64,000 nucleotides of DNA from CAVVAY01 sp963746465 (GCA_963746465.1 CAVVAY010000005.1:1149856-1213855); one strand, 5' to 3'; numbered from the stretch's first letter, positions 50,580 to 59,339 are shown. Numbers and translations are program-made. Notes: generated by a model not told the origin, from the sequence alone.

Positions 50580-50753
50580 ATGCGCTGGTGGAAGCTGCTC
50601 GGCCTGGCCGGGATCGTCGGGGTGGCGGCGACCGGTGTCGTCGTGACGCGGGCCGCCCGGCAGCGCACGGCGTACACGCCGGACCAGGTGCGCGCTCGCC
50701 TGCTGGCCCGGCATGCCGAGGCCGAGTCGCGCGCGGAACCGCCGACGCACTAG
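50580..50753 (+). CDS. 57-residue membrane-anchored small protein
   Basis: It reads MRWWKLLGLAGIVGVAATGV followed by VVTRAARQRTAYTPDQVRAR and a short charged tail. One N-terminal transmembrane helix, then a basic helix. Proteins of this plan (YTPDQVRARL-like motif) are frequent in actinobacteria; function is unknown. The TAG at 50751-50753 shares CTAG with the convergent permease stop. Confidence 0.7.
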   Translation: MRWWKLLGLAGIVGVAATGVVVTRAARQRTAYTPDQVRARLLARHAEAESRAEPPTH

Positions 50754-51499
50754 CCGACGACCGGCACCCTGCGGGACCCGAGCGTGGGCGCCAGCATCCG
50801 GGTGACCACCACGACGGCGACCGACTCCGCGGCCAGCAGGCCGACCAGGACGAGCAGCTGCAGCCGTCCGGCGTCGACCGGGGTCGCGCCTGCGAGCAGC
50901 AGCCCGACGTACGCACCGGGAAGCACCACGAGGCCTACGTTGCGGGTCTGGTCCAGCGCCGGGACGAGGGCTCGCGACGCCGCCAGACGGCCCTGCTCGC
51001 GCACCGCCTCCCGCGGCGTCGCGCCGATCGCGATCCAGGCCTCGACCTCGGCCCAGGACGCCGACACCTGGTCGACGAACCGCTGGCCGGCCAGTGAGGT
51101 GGCGGTCATCGCGCCGCCGATCACCTGGGCGGCGAGGGGAACGACGTGCCGTGCGTCGAACGCGACAGCGCGACTGAGCACGAGCACCGACACCGTGATC
51201 GCCGACGACGACCCGATGGCGACGGCGGCGGCTGGCCACGACCGGCCCGGCACCCGGATCCGTCGGGCCGAGGTGATCGACGCGACCGTGACCATCAGCA
51301 GCAGGTAGACCGGCGCCAGTGCCGGGCTGCGCAGCACCGCGGCGATGACCAGGCCGACCAGCACGATCTGGACGGTCGCCCGGACGACGACCACGACCAG
51401 TTCACGGCCCCGGCCCAGCCCGCCGAGCCGGAGCGCGGCCAGGGCCACGCCCACGAGCAGCAGGACGCCGGTCGCGAAGGTGAGCAGGTCGCCGGGCAC
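50750..51499 (-). CDS. UPF0014/FetB family ABC-type permease
   Basis: 249 residues with about six or seven transmembrane helices. Family hallmarks are VVRATVQIVLVGLVIAAV near the start, MVTVASITSARRIRVPGR, QVIGGAMTATSLAGQRF, and IAIGATPREAVREQGRLAAS. In E. coli FetA-FetB exports iron, but no FetA-like ATPase is adjacent here. The ABC ATPase at 25883 is too far away to link on sequence alone. The substrate is unproven. Confidence 0.87.
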   Translation of the reverse strand: MPGDLLTFATGVLLLVGVALAALRLGGLGRGRELVVVVVRATVQIVLVGLVIAAVLRSPALAPVYLLLMVTVASITSARRIRVPGRSWPAAAVAIGSSSAITVSVLVLSRAVAFDARHVVPLAAQVIGGAMTATSLAGQRFVDQVSASWAEVEAWIAIGATPREAVREQGRLAASRALVPALDQTRNVGLVVLPGAYVGLLLAGATPVDAGRLQLLVLVGLLAAESVAVVVVTRMLAPTLGSRRVPVVG

Positions 51500-51573
51500 G
51501 GCTCATGATCGCTCACCCCCCGATCGGCCCTGCGTTGACGTGGGCAGCGGCGGTTCCGGCAGGATGTCCGGCT

Positions 51574-52338
51574 ATGGACCTCGGACTGCAGGACCGCGTG
51601 TACCTCGTCACCGGCGCGAGCAAGGGGCTGGGGCTGGCCACCTCGGCAGTGCTGGTCGAGGAGGGAGCCCGGGTGCTGATGTGCGCCCGGGACGAGGACA
51701 CGCTGCAGGCGGCGGCCGAGGGCCTCGGGGCGGGCGACCACGTGATGGCGGTGCCCGGCGACATGACCGACCCACGCCTGGGTGGGCGGCTGGTTGCCGC
51801 GGCCCAGGGCCGCTGGGGCCGGCTGGACGGCGCGCTCGTCAGCGTCGGAGGCCCGCCGGCCGGCGAGACGCTGGCGCTGGACGACGACGCCTGGCGGGCC
51901 GGCTTCGAGTCGGTGTTCCTCGGCGCCGTGCGTATCGCCCGGGCCGTCACCTCGACCCTCGGCGACGAGGGCGGCTCGCTGGCCTTCGTGCTGTCGTCCT
52001 CGGTCAAGCAGCCGATTCCCGGGTTGGCGGCGTCCAACGGGCTGCGGCCCGGCCTGGCGATGCTCGCGAAGACGATGGCCGACGAGCTGGGCCCGAAGAA
52101 CATCCGGGTGAACGGGCTGCTGCCCGGCCGGCTGGACACTGACCGGGTCCGCGAGCTCGACGGCGAGGGCACCAAGGGCCGCAAGGCCCGCGAGGAGTCG
52201 CAGAAGCGGATCCCGCTGCGCCGCTACGGCGAACCCGCGGAGTTCGGCCGGGTCGCGGCGTTCGTCCTGTCCCCCGCCGCGTCGTACCTCACCGGGGCGA
52301 TGGTGCCGGTCGACGGCGGGATGCTGCGCACCCTCTGA
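51574..52338 (+). CDS. SDR family oxidoreductase lacking the catalytic Tyr
   Basis: 254 residues. The cofactor motif is TGASKGLGLATSAVL, then SVGGPPAGET in place of the usual NAG loop. Ser is present in VLSSSVKQPIPGLAAS, but the YxxxK position reads NGLRPGLAML, without Tyr. The C-terminus GAMVPVDGGMLRTL is normal. It belongs to a conserved SDR subgroup with this change, so either a non-classical mechanism or a non-catalytic role is possible. A weak CAGGAT box lies 8 nt upstream. Confidence 0.87.
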   Translation: MDLGLQDRVYLVTGASKGLGLATSAVLVEEGARVLMCARDEDTLQAAAEGLGAGDHVMAVPGDMTDPRLGGRLVAAAQGRWGRLDGALVSVGGPPAGETLALDDDAWRAGFESVFLGAVRIARAVTSTLGDEGGSLAFVLSSSVKQPIPGLAASNGLRPGLAMLAKTMADELGPKNIRVNGLLPGRLDTDRVRELDGEGTKGRKAREESQKRIPLRRYGEPAEFGRVAAFVLSPAASYLTGAMVPVDGGMLRTL

Positions 52339-52366
52339 CCGCCGGACGACGGGTAGCGTGCGGCCG

Positions 52367-53293
52367 GTGAACGTCTGGGACGCCGAGCACGCCCTGGACG
52401 CCGGGGCCGCGCGGGCCCTGCTCGCGGGACAGTTCCCGGAGCTCGCGCTCGACTCGGTCGAGCCCCTCGGCATCGGCTTCGACAACACGGTGTACCTGGT
52501 GGACGGCACCTGGGTGTTCCGGTTCCCCCGTCGCGAGGTCGCGGTGCCGCTGATGGACCGGGAGCTGGCCGTGCTGCCCGGGCTCGCTCCGCGGCTGCCC
52601 TTGCCGGTCCCGGTACCCGAGCTGCTCGGGAGAGCAGCCGACGGCTACCCGTGGCCGTTCTGGGGTGCCCGGCTGGTGCCCGGTGTCGAGCTGGCCGAAG
52701 CCCGGTTGCCCGACCCCTTCCGCGACACGCTGGGCGTCCAGGTAGGTGCGTTCCTCGGCGCTCTGCACGACCCGGCAGTCGCCGACGAACTGGGCAGCAC
52801 GCTCCCTCACGACCCGATGCGTCGCGGCACCCCGAGCACCCGCGGCCCGATGGCACGGGAGGCGCTGGACCGGCTCGCTGCCCGGGGCACGTGGGACGCG
52901 GCCAGCGGATTGGACCGGCAGATCGACGAGGTGATCGCTGCCGCGGACCCGCTCCCGGCGCCCACCGGCGAGCCGGTCCTGGTGCACGGCGACCTGCATC
53001 TCCGGCACCTGCTGGTCGGCGCGGACGGCTCGGCGACCGGGGTCATCGACTGGGGCGACTGCTGCCTGGCGGATCCGGCGCTGGACCTCTCGCTCGCCTA
53101 CGCCGCGTTCAGCGGCCCGACCCGGACAGCACTGCTGGCGGCTTATGGCCGGCCGGTCGACGAGGAACGTGAGCTGCGCGCCCGGCTGCTCGCGGTCATG
53201 CTGTGCGCCGCGCTCGCCGACTACGCCGACCTCGAGAACTTCCCGGCGTTGCTCACCGAGTCGCTCGCAGGGTTGCGTCGCGCGGTGTCCTGA
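52367..53293 (+). CDS. Aminoglycoside phosphotransferase (APH) family kinase
   Basis: 308 residues from the second of two in-frame GTGs, chosen because TAGCGT (52354-52359) sits 7 nt before it. The kinase-like N-lobe has GFDNTVYLVDGTWVFRFP, the catalytic loop is LVHGDLHLRHLLV (Asp in HGD), and the metal motif is IDWGDCCLADPALDL. It resembles the APH/homoserine-kinase-like family that phosphorylates antibiotics or metabolites. Resistance cannot be inferred. Converges with the ABC exporter. Confidence 0.88.
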   Translation: MNVWDAEHALDAGAARALLAGQFPELALDSVEPLGIGFDNTVYLVDGTWVFRFPRREVAVPLMDRELAVLPGLAPRLPLPVPVPELLGRAADGYPWPFWGARLVPGVELAEARLPDPFRDTLGVQVGAFLGALHDPAVADELGSTLPHDPMRRGTPSTRGPMAREALDRLAARGTWDAASGLDRQIDEVIAAADPLPAPTGEPVLVHGDLHLRHLLVGADGSATGVIDWGDCCLADPALDLSLAYAAFSGPTRTALLAAYGRPVDEERELRARLLAVMLCAALADYADLENFPALLTESLAGLRRAVS

Positions 53294-53303
53294 GCTCCTG
53301 CGC

Positions 53304-55208
53304 TCAGGCGACCTCGACCGGTGCGTCCGCGCTGCGCTCCTGCGAGGCGAACTGGGTCTGGTACAGCTCGGAGTAGAGCCCGCCTGACCGCAGCAGCTCG
53401 GCGTGCCTGCCGCGCTCCACGATCCGGCCGTCAGCGACGACGAGGATCTGGTCGGCGTCCCGCACCGTCGACAGCCGGTGCGCGATGACCAGCGACGTGC
53501 GGCCCTCGAGCGCGATCTTCAGCGCGCGCTGCACCGCGACCTCCGACTCGGAGTCGAGATGGGCCGTCGCCTCGTCGAGCACGACGACGTCCGGCGCCTT
53601 GAGCAGCAGCCGGGCGATCGCCAGCCGCTGCTTCTCCCCGCCCGAGAGGCGGTAGCCGCGGTCGCCGACCGTTGTGTCCAGGCCGTCGGGCAGCGAGGCC
53701 ACCAGGTCCCAGATCTGCGCCGACTCCAGGGCGTCGAGCAGCTCGGCGTCGGTCGCGTCCGGCCGGGCGTAGAGCAGGTTGGTGCGGATCGTCTCGTGGA
53801 ACATGTGGGCGTCCTGGGTGACGACGCCGACTGTGTCGTGCAGGGACGCGAGGGTCACGTCGCGGACGTCGTGGCCGCCGACGCGCACCTCGCCCTCGAC
53901 CGTGTCGTAGAGCCGGCCCACCAGGCTGGTGATGGTGGTCTTGCCGGCACCGGACGGACCGACGAGCGCGGTCATCGTGCCGGCCGGCACGACGAACGAC
54001 ACGTCGTGCAGGACCTGCTGGCTGGGCGCCTGGTCGAGCACCGCCACCGACTCCAGGGACGCCAGCGACACCTCGTCGGCGCTGGGGTAGCGGAACGACA
54101 CGTCGCGCAGCTCGACCTCGGTCGGCCCGCGACGAAGCTGCACGGCGTCCGGCTTCTCGTCGATCATCGGCGGCAGGTCGAGCACCTCGAAGACGCGCTC
54201 GAAGCTGACCAGGGCGGTCATGACGTCGACCTGCACGTTGGACAGCGCGGTGAGCGGACCGTACAGCCGGCCGAGCAGAGCGGTGAGAGCCACCAGCGTG
54301 CCCAGGGTGATCGTGTCGTCGATGGCCAGCACGCCACCGACGCCGTAGACGAGAGCGGTCGCCAGCGAGGCGACAAGGGTGAGGCTGGTGAAGAACACCC
54401 GGCCGTACATCGCCTGCTTGATGCCGATGTCGCGCACCTGTCCGGCCCGCAGCGCGAACGCCTCGGACTCGTCGGGCAGCCGGCCGAACAGCTTGACCAG
54501 CAGGGCACCGGAGACGTTGAACCGCTCGGTCATGGTGGTGCCCATGCCGGCGTTGAGCTGCATCGCCTCGCGGGTGATCGCCTGCAGCCGACGACCGACC
54601 CAGCGGGCCGGCAGCAGGAACAGCGGGGTCAGCACGAGGGCGCCGAGGGTGATCTGCCAGGAGAGGTACAGCATCGTGGCCAGCACCAGGATGAGACCGA
54701 TGACGTTGGAGACGACCGAGGACAGCGTCGAGGTGAAGGCCTGCTGGGCGCCGATCACGTCGGTGTTGAGGCGACTGACCAGGGCGCCGGTCTGGGTCCG
54801 GGTGAAGAACGCCACCGGCATCCGTTGGACGTGGGAGAAGACCTTCGTGCGCAGGTCGTAGATCAGGCCCTCACCGACCTGGGAGGACAGGAACCGCTGC
54901 CACAGCGTCAGACCGGCGTCGACGACAGCCAGGCCGGCGACCCCGAGGGCGACCGTGACGACCACCGACTTGCTTCCGCCGCCGTCCTGGGACACCTCGT
55001 CGACGATCACCTTGAACAGCAGCGGGAGGGCCACCACGAGCAGCGCGTCGAGCACCACGAGGACGAGGAAGACGGCGATCTGCCGCCGGTAGGGCCGGGC
55101 GAACTGCGCGATCCGCGGGATGGTCCCGGGTGCGAGCTTCCGCTTGGTGACCTCGCCGTCACGCGTGAGCGACCTCATGGCCGCCCACGGACTGTGGGAC
55201 ATCGACAC
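53304..55208 (-). CDS. ABC-type multidrug/lipid exporter, fused permease and ATPase
   Basis: 634 residues from a GTG whose AGGAGG lies 5 nt upstream (an ATG two codons on is possible). Residues about 30-330 form six transmembrane helices (VFLVLVVLDALLVVALPLLF, FTRTQTGALVSRLNTDVIGA). The ATPase has Walker A GPSGAGKTT, signature LSGGEKQRLAIARLL, and Walker B VVVLDEATAHLDSES. It would work as a homodimer of the MsbA/LmrA type. A TGTAA-N6-TTACA dyad stands next to its Shine-Dalgarno, suggesting repression. Confidence 0.93.
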   Translation of the reverse strand: MSMSHSPWAAMRSLTRDGEVTKRKLAPGTIPRIAQFARPYRRQIAVFLVLVVLDALLVVALPLLFKVIVDEVSQDGGGSKSVVVTVALGVAGLAVVDAGLTLWQRFLSSQVGEGLIYDLRTKVFSHVQRMPVAFFTRTQTGALVSRLNTDVIGAQQAFTSTLSSVVSNVIGLILVLATMLYLSWQITLGALVLTPLFLLPARWVGRRLQAITREAMQLNAGMGTTMTERFNVSGALLVKLFGRLPDESEAFALRAGQVRDIGIKQAMYGRVFFTSLTLVASLATALVYGVGGVLAIDDTITLGTLVALTALLGRLYGPLTALSNVQVDVMTALVSFERVFEVLDLPPMIDEKPDAVQLRRGPTEVELRDVSFRYPSADEVSLASLESVAVLDQAPSQQVLHDVSFVVPAGTMTALVGPSGAGKTTITSLVGRLYDTVEGEVRVGGHDVRDVTLASLHDTVGVVTQDAHMFHETIRTNLLYARPDATDAELLDALESAQIWDLVASLPDGLDTTVGDRGYRLSGGEKQRLAIARLLLKAPDVVVLDEATAHLDSESEVAVQRALKIALEGRTSLVIAHRLSTVRDADQILVVADGRIVERGRHAELLRSGGLYSELYQTQFASQERSADAPVEVA

Positions 55209-55218
55209 CGGCGCCTCC

Positions 55219-55234
55219 TGTAATCCCTGTTACA
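55219..55234 (-). promoter_or_regulatory. Candidate operator of the ABC exporter
   Basis: TGTAATCCCTGTTACA is an inverted repeat (TGTAA-N6-TTACA) ending one base from the AGGAGG of the exporter gene. A repressor bound here could block transcription. No regulator gene is adjacent. Confidence 0.4.
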
Positions 55235-55273
55235 CCTCTTGGCTGCAACGCACGCCGGGCGCCGCTGCTTCCC

Positions 55274-55290
55274 GCCGACGGTACGTCGGC
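55274..55290 (-). terminator. Hairpin downstream of the acyl-CoA dehydrogenase gene
   Basis: GCCGACG-GTA-CGTCGGC, a perfect 7-bp stem 28 bp after the stop. No U-tract is present. Confidence 0.35.
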
Positions 55291-55318
55291 CCACCGACGG
55301 TCCGGACGGGCCGCGCGC

Positions 55319-56470
55319 TCAGAAGGCGCTGATCCCGGTGAGCGCCCGGCCGATCAGCAGCTTCTGCACCTGGCTGGTGCCCTCGTAGAGCGTCGTGACC
55401 CGGGCGTCGCGCAGCATCTTGGCCGCCGGGTACTCGTCGACGTACCCGTAGCCGCCGTGCACCTGGATGCAGTTGTTGGCCACCCGGATCGAGGCCTCGG
55501 TGGCGAACAGCTTGGCCTTGGACGCGGCCAGCGAGTAGCCCTCGCCACGGGACTTCAGGTCGGCCACAGCCCAGGTGAGCAGCCGGGACGCGTCGACGTC
55601 GACCGCCGAGTCGGCGAGCATCTCCTGCACCAGCTGGTGACCCGCGATCGGCTTGCCGAACTGCTCACGCTGACCGGCGTACGCCACCATCACGTCCAGT
55701 GCGGCCTGACCGATCCCGGTGCACGATGCCGCGATCGACATCCGTCCGTCGTCCAGGGCAGACAGCGCCACCTTCAGCCCGGCGCCCTCGTCGCCGAGCA
55801 GCGCTTCGGCGCCGACCTCGACACCGTCGAGCACCAGCTCGGCCGTGTCGCACGAGCGCAGCCCGAGCTTGCCGTGCAGCGGTGTCGCGGTGAAGCCGTC
55901 CCGATCGGTCGGCACGAGGAACGCGGACACCCCTTTGCCGCCGGGGCCGCCGGTGCGCGCCATCACCAGGGCGACCTGCGCGATCGAGCCGTTCGTGATG
56001 AACACCTTCCGGCCGCTGATCCGCCAGCCACCGGCGGGCAGCGGCTCGGCGGTCGCGCGCAGGTCGGCCGGGTTCGACCCGTGGTCGGGCTCCGTGAGAC
56101 CGAAGCAGCCCAGCACCTCGCCGGTGGCCATCCGGGGCAGCCACTCCTGCTTCTGCGCCTCCGTGCCCCAGCGCTCGACCGAACCGGCGACCAGTCCGAG
56201 GTGCACCGACATGATCGAGCGCACGTTCGCGTCGCCGCGGCTGAGCTCTTCGATGAACAGGCAGTAGGTGAGCGGGTCGGCGCCGCCACCGCCGTACTCC
56301 TCCGGGATGGACATCCCGACGAAGCCGGTCTCGACCAAGCCGTCCAGCGCCTCCTGCGGGAAGCGCTCCTCGCGGTCGTTGCGCAGCGCGTGCGGGACGA
56401 CGACCTCGTCCACCCACTGCCGTACGGCGGCACGCACCGCCCGCTGCTCGTCACTGAGCGCGAGATCCAC
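55319..56470 (-). CDS. Acyl-CoA dehydrogenase
   Basis: 383 residues from a GTG. The N-terminal helical domain starts MDLALSDEQRAVRAAVRQWV. The FAD-binding motif GCFGLTEPDHGSNPADL is followed by WRISGRKVFITNGSIAQVAL. In the C-terminal domain the catalytic Glu is in TLYEGTSQVQKLLIGRALTG. It oxidises acyl-CoA to enoyl-CoA. Its GTG follows the enoyl-CoA hydratase stop with no gap, so the two act as consecutive beta-oxidation-type steps. Confidence 0.95.
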   Translation of the reverse strand: MDLALSDEQRAVRAAVRQWVDEVVVPHALRNDREERFPQEALDGLVETGFVGMSIPEEYGGGGADPLTYCLFIEELSRGDANVRSIMSVHLGLVAGSVERWGTEAQKQEWLPRMATGEVLGCFGLTEPDHGSNPADLRATAEPLPAGGWRISGRKVFITNGSIAQVALVMARTGGPGGKGVSAFLVPTDRDGFTATPLHGKLGLRSCDTAELVLDGVEVGAEALLGDEGAGLKVALSALDDGRMSIAASCTGIGQAALDVMVAYAGQREQFGKPIAGHQLVQEMLADSAVDVDASRLLTWAVADLKSRGEGYSLAASKAKLFATEASIRVANNCIQVHGGYGYVDEYPAAKMLRDARVTTLYEGTSQVQKLLIGRALTGISAF

Positions 56471-57226
56471 TCAGGTCCCCTTCGCCAGGTCGCGCAACCG
56501 GCCGGCCTGCGCCGCGCGCTCGGCCGCCCGCTGCTCCTCGTGGGTCCGCCCACCGGCCCGTTGCAGCAAGCCCTTGGTGGCCCGGACCGCGGCCGGTGGT
56601 GCCGCGAGCAGCGCAGCAGCGAGGTCGCGGGTTGCCGCGTCGAGCTCACCCGACGGTACGACCAGCGACGCGAGCCCGGTGGCGGCAGCCTCCGGCGCAC
56701 CCACCCATCGCCCGGTCGCGCAGATCTCCAGTGCCCGCGAGTAGCCGACCAGGTCGACCAGCGGCTTGGTCCCACCGAGGTCCGGCACCAGCCCGAGCGT
56801 CGTCTCGCGCATCGACAGCTGCGCGTCGTCGGCCAGCACCCGCAGGTCGCAGGCCAGCGCGAGCTGGAAACCGGCACCGACCGCGTGTCCCTGCACCGCC
56901 GCGATGCTGACGATGCGCTCGTCGCGCCACCAGGCGAACGCCTGCTGGAACCCTTCGATGACGGCGTCCAGGGCCGCGTCCTCAAGAGCGGCCAGCCCGA
57001 TCATCCCGAGCTCGCCGTCGACGCCGGTGGTGAACATCGCGCGGTCCAGCCCGGCCGAGAACGACGCTCCCTCGGCCCGCAGGAGCACGACCCGGACGTC
57101 GTCGTCGGCGAGCAGCTGCTCGCCGGCCGCGACGAGAGCACGCCAGGTGGCCGGCGTCTGGGCATTGCGGTTCGCGGGGCTCGCGAGTGTCACGACAGCG
57201 AGAGCACCCTCCAGGTCAAGACGCAC
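56471..57226 (-). CDS. Enoyl-CoA hydratase/isomerase family protein
   Basis: 251 residues from a GTG. The crotonase fold is marked by the oxyanion loops GASFSAGLDRAMF and GHAVGAGFQLALACDL and the Glu in MRETTLGLVPDLGGT. The first catalytic Glu position of classical hydratases (E in ..GxGGGxE..) is not clear, so an isomerase or lyase activity is possible. It is directly upstream of the acyl-CoA dehydrogenase in one operon. Confidence 0.92.
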   Translation of the reverse strand: MRLDLEGALAVVTLASPANRNAQTPATWRALVAAGEQLLADDDVRVVLLRAEGASFSAGLDRAMFTTGVDGELGMIGLAALEDAALDAVIEGFQQAFAWWRDERIVSIAAVQGHAVGAGFQLALACDLRVLADDAQLSMRETTLGLVPDLGGTKPLVDLVGYSRALEICATGRWVGAPEAAATGLASLVVPSGELDAATRDLAAALLAAPPAAVRATKGLLQRAGGRTHEEQRAAERAAQAGRLRDLAKGT

Positions 57227-57280
57227 GCCCCCGACCGGACCCTCGGCGAACCCGGCGTGGCCCGCCCGGCGGTGCGGAGG

Positions 57281-57490
57281 TCAGGACTTCTTGCCGCGGG
57301 TCGCGCCGCCACGGCCGCGCAGCGTCACCCCGGACTCCGCGAGGATCCGATGCACGAATCCGTAGGAGCGACCTGTCTCGGCGGCCAGCTCGCGAATGCT
57401 CGACCCCGAGGTGTACCTGCGCTTGAGGTCGCTCGCCAGCTTGCTGCGGTCGCCTCCGGTGATGCGCGCGCCCTTCTTGAGCTCGGCCAC
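57281..57490 (-). CDS. Small helix-turn-helix protein
   Basis: 69 residues from GTG 57490 with AGGAGG at 5 nt. The conserved actinobacterial sequence is AELKKGARITGGDRSKLASD, then SGSSIRELAAETGRSYGFVH (helix-turn-helix) and GVTLRGRGGATRGKKS. A longer ATG start at 57523 adds 11 unconserved residues. Probably a DNA-binding protein; target unknown. It sits between ABC-F and the fatty-acid genes on the same strand. Confidence 0.9.
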   Translation of the reverse strand: MAELKKGARITGGDRSKLASDLKRRYTSGSSIRELAAETGRSYGFVHRILAESGVTLRGRGGATRGKKS

Positions 57491-57600
57491 GCCAGCCTCC
57501 TGAAGTCGGTGGGTCCGCCCCATGATCGCTGTCCGTGCCCCGCAGCGCCAGAGCCGAACGTCGCACTCCGTCGAGGTGCCCGATTCGTCCGAGTTCGCGT

Positions 57601-59208
57601 CTAGGCAAGGGCGACGAGGTCGGCGTAGTCCTCGTTCCAGAGGTCCTCGACGCCGTCCGGCAGCAGGATCAGCCGCTCCGGTTGCAGGGCATCGACGGCG
57701 CCCTCGTCGTGAGTCACCAGGACGACGGCGCCGGCGTAGTTGCGCAGCGCTCCGAGGATCTCCTCGCGACTGGCCGGGTCCAGGTTGTTCGTCGGTTCGT
57801 CGAGCATCAGCACGTTGGCAGCGGACACCACGAGGGTCGCCAGCGCGAGCCGGGTCTTCTCACCGCCGGACAGCACGGCAGCCGGCTTGTCGACGTCGTC
57901 GCCGGAGAACAGGAAGGACCCGAGCACCCGACGAACCTCGGCGTCGCCCAGCTCGGGGGCGGCAGTGCGCATGTTCTCCAGCACCGTGCGCTCCGGGTCG
58001 AGGGTCTCGTGCTCCTGTGCGTAGTAGCCGATCTTGAGCCCGTGCCCAGGTACGACCTCACCGGTGTCCGGCTCCTCCACTCCGGCCAGCAGACGCATCA
58101 AGGTCGTCTTGCCGGCGCCGTTGAGCCCGAGGATCACCACCCGGCTGCCGCGGTCGATGGCCAGGTCGACGTCGGTGAACACCTCCAGCGACCCGTAGGA
58201 CTTGGACAGCCCCTCTGCCGTCAGAGGTGTCTTGCCGCACGGCGCGGGCTCGGGGAACCGCAGCTTGGCGACCCGGTCGTTACGCCGGACCTCCTCGAGC
58301 CCGCCGAGCAGCTTGGCCGCCCGCTTGTCCATGCTCTGCGCGGCACGAGCCTTGGTCGCCTTGTAGCGCATCCGGTCGGCCTGCGCCTTCAGCACCGAAG
58401 CCTGCTTCTCGACGTTCGCTCGTTCCCGCTTGCGGCGCCGCTCGTCGGTCTCGCGCTGGGTGAGGTAGGCCTTCCAGCCGACGTTGTAGACGTCCATCTC
58501 GGCGCGGTTCGCGTCCAGGTGGAAGACCCGGGTGACGGCGTGCTCCAGCAGGCCGACGTCGTGACTGATCACGACCAGGCCGCCCTTGTAGGTCTTCAGG
58601 TAGTCGCGCAACCAGACGATCGAGTCGGCGTCGAGGTGGTTGGTCGGCTCGTCCAGCAGCAGGGTGGCGTCCGACCCGGTGCTGGCGAACAGGATCCGGG
58701 ACAGCTCGACCCGGCGCCGCTGGCCACCGGAGAGCGTGTGCAGCGGCTGCCCGAGCACCCGGTCCGGCAGCCCGAGCGAGGAGGCGATCGCCGCCGCCTC
58801 GCTCTCGGCCGCGTACCCGCCGGCGGCCTGGAACTCCTCCTCGAGGCGCACGTAGCGCCGCATCGCCCGGTCGTGGGTCTCCGGGTCGGCACTGGCCATC
58901 TCGCCCTCGGTGACCCGGAGCCGGGCGATCACGGCGTCCAGCCCGCGGGCGGACAGGATCCGGTCCTTGGCCAGCACGTCGAGGTCGCCGGTGCGCGGGT
59001 CCTGCGGCAGGTAGCCGACCTGTCCCGAGCGGGTCACCTCACCGGCCGCCGGCTGGCTCTCTCCGGAGAGCACCCGGGTCAGGGTGGTCTTGCCGGCGCC
59101 GTTGCGCCCGACCAGGCCGACCCGGTCACCCGGGGCGATCCGGAAGGTCGCGTTCCCCAGCAGCAGCCTGGAGCCGACACGCAGCTCCAGGCCGGTGGCG
59201 GTGATCAT
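57601..59208 (-). CDS. ABC-F family translational ATPase
   Basis: 535 residues with two ABC domains and no transmembrane part. First domain: Walker A GRNGAGKTT, signature LSGGQRRRVELSRIL, Walker B LLLDEPTNHLD. The linker arm (about 235-310) is rich in Arg/Lys (ETDERRRKRERANVEKQAS). Second domain: GLNGAGKTT, LSGGEKTRLALATL, LMLDEPTNNLD. It binds the ribosomal E site; whether it is a housekeeping or antibiotic-protection factor cannot be told. Confidence 0.94.
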   Translation of the reverse strand: MITATGLELRVGSRLLLGNATFRIAPGDRVGLVGRNGAGKTTLTRVLSGESQPAAGEVTRSGQVGYLPQDPRTGDLDVLAKDRILSARGLDAVIARLRVTEGEMASADPETHDRAMRRYVRLEEEFQAAGGYAAESEAAAIASSLGLPDRVLGQPLHTLSGGQRRRVELSRILFASTGSDATLLLDEPTNHLDADSIVWLRDYLKTYKGGLVVISHDVGLLEHAVTRVFHLDANRAEMDVYNVGWKAYLTQRETDERRRKRERANVEKQASVLKAQADRMRYKATKARAAQSMDKRAAKLLGGLEEVRRNDRVAKLRFPEPAPCGKTPLTAEGLSKSYGSLEVFTDVDLAIDRGSRVVILGLNGAGKTTLMRLLAGVEEPDTGEVVPGHGLKIGYYAQEHETLDPERTVLENMRTAAPELGDAEVRRVLGSFLFSGDDVDKPAAVLSGGEKTRLALATLVVSAANVLMLDEPTNNLDPASREEILGALRNYAGAVVLVTHDEGAVDALQPERLILLPDGVEDLWNEDYADLVALA

Positions 59209-59339
59209 GGAAGGTCCTTCGTCGACGCAGGTGCGGGTGGAGCCTCGCGCAGGTGGGTACAGCGAGGAGAGCTCACAGGCACGGCGCGGACATCCGCCGT
59301 AGTCTACGCGGGCTCGTGGTGAGAGGACGGTGGCCGGCA

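Noticed and set aside
52367..53293. Antibiotic resistance gene
   Set aside because: APH-fold kinases are very broad; nothing here fixes an antibiotic substrate.
53403..55223. A 606-codon frame antisense to the ABC exporter
   Set aside because: It is a shadow of a strongly conserved gene; its translation is His/Gly/Arg-rich low-complexity sequence. The same applies to long frames opposite the M20, GlgA, sulfatase, fprA, TrxR-like and ABC-F genes.
59209..59339. Small gene between ABC-F and the zinc peptidase
   Set aside because: The only frames are continuations of shadows and have no start with a ribosome site or -10 box.
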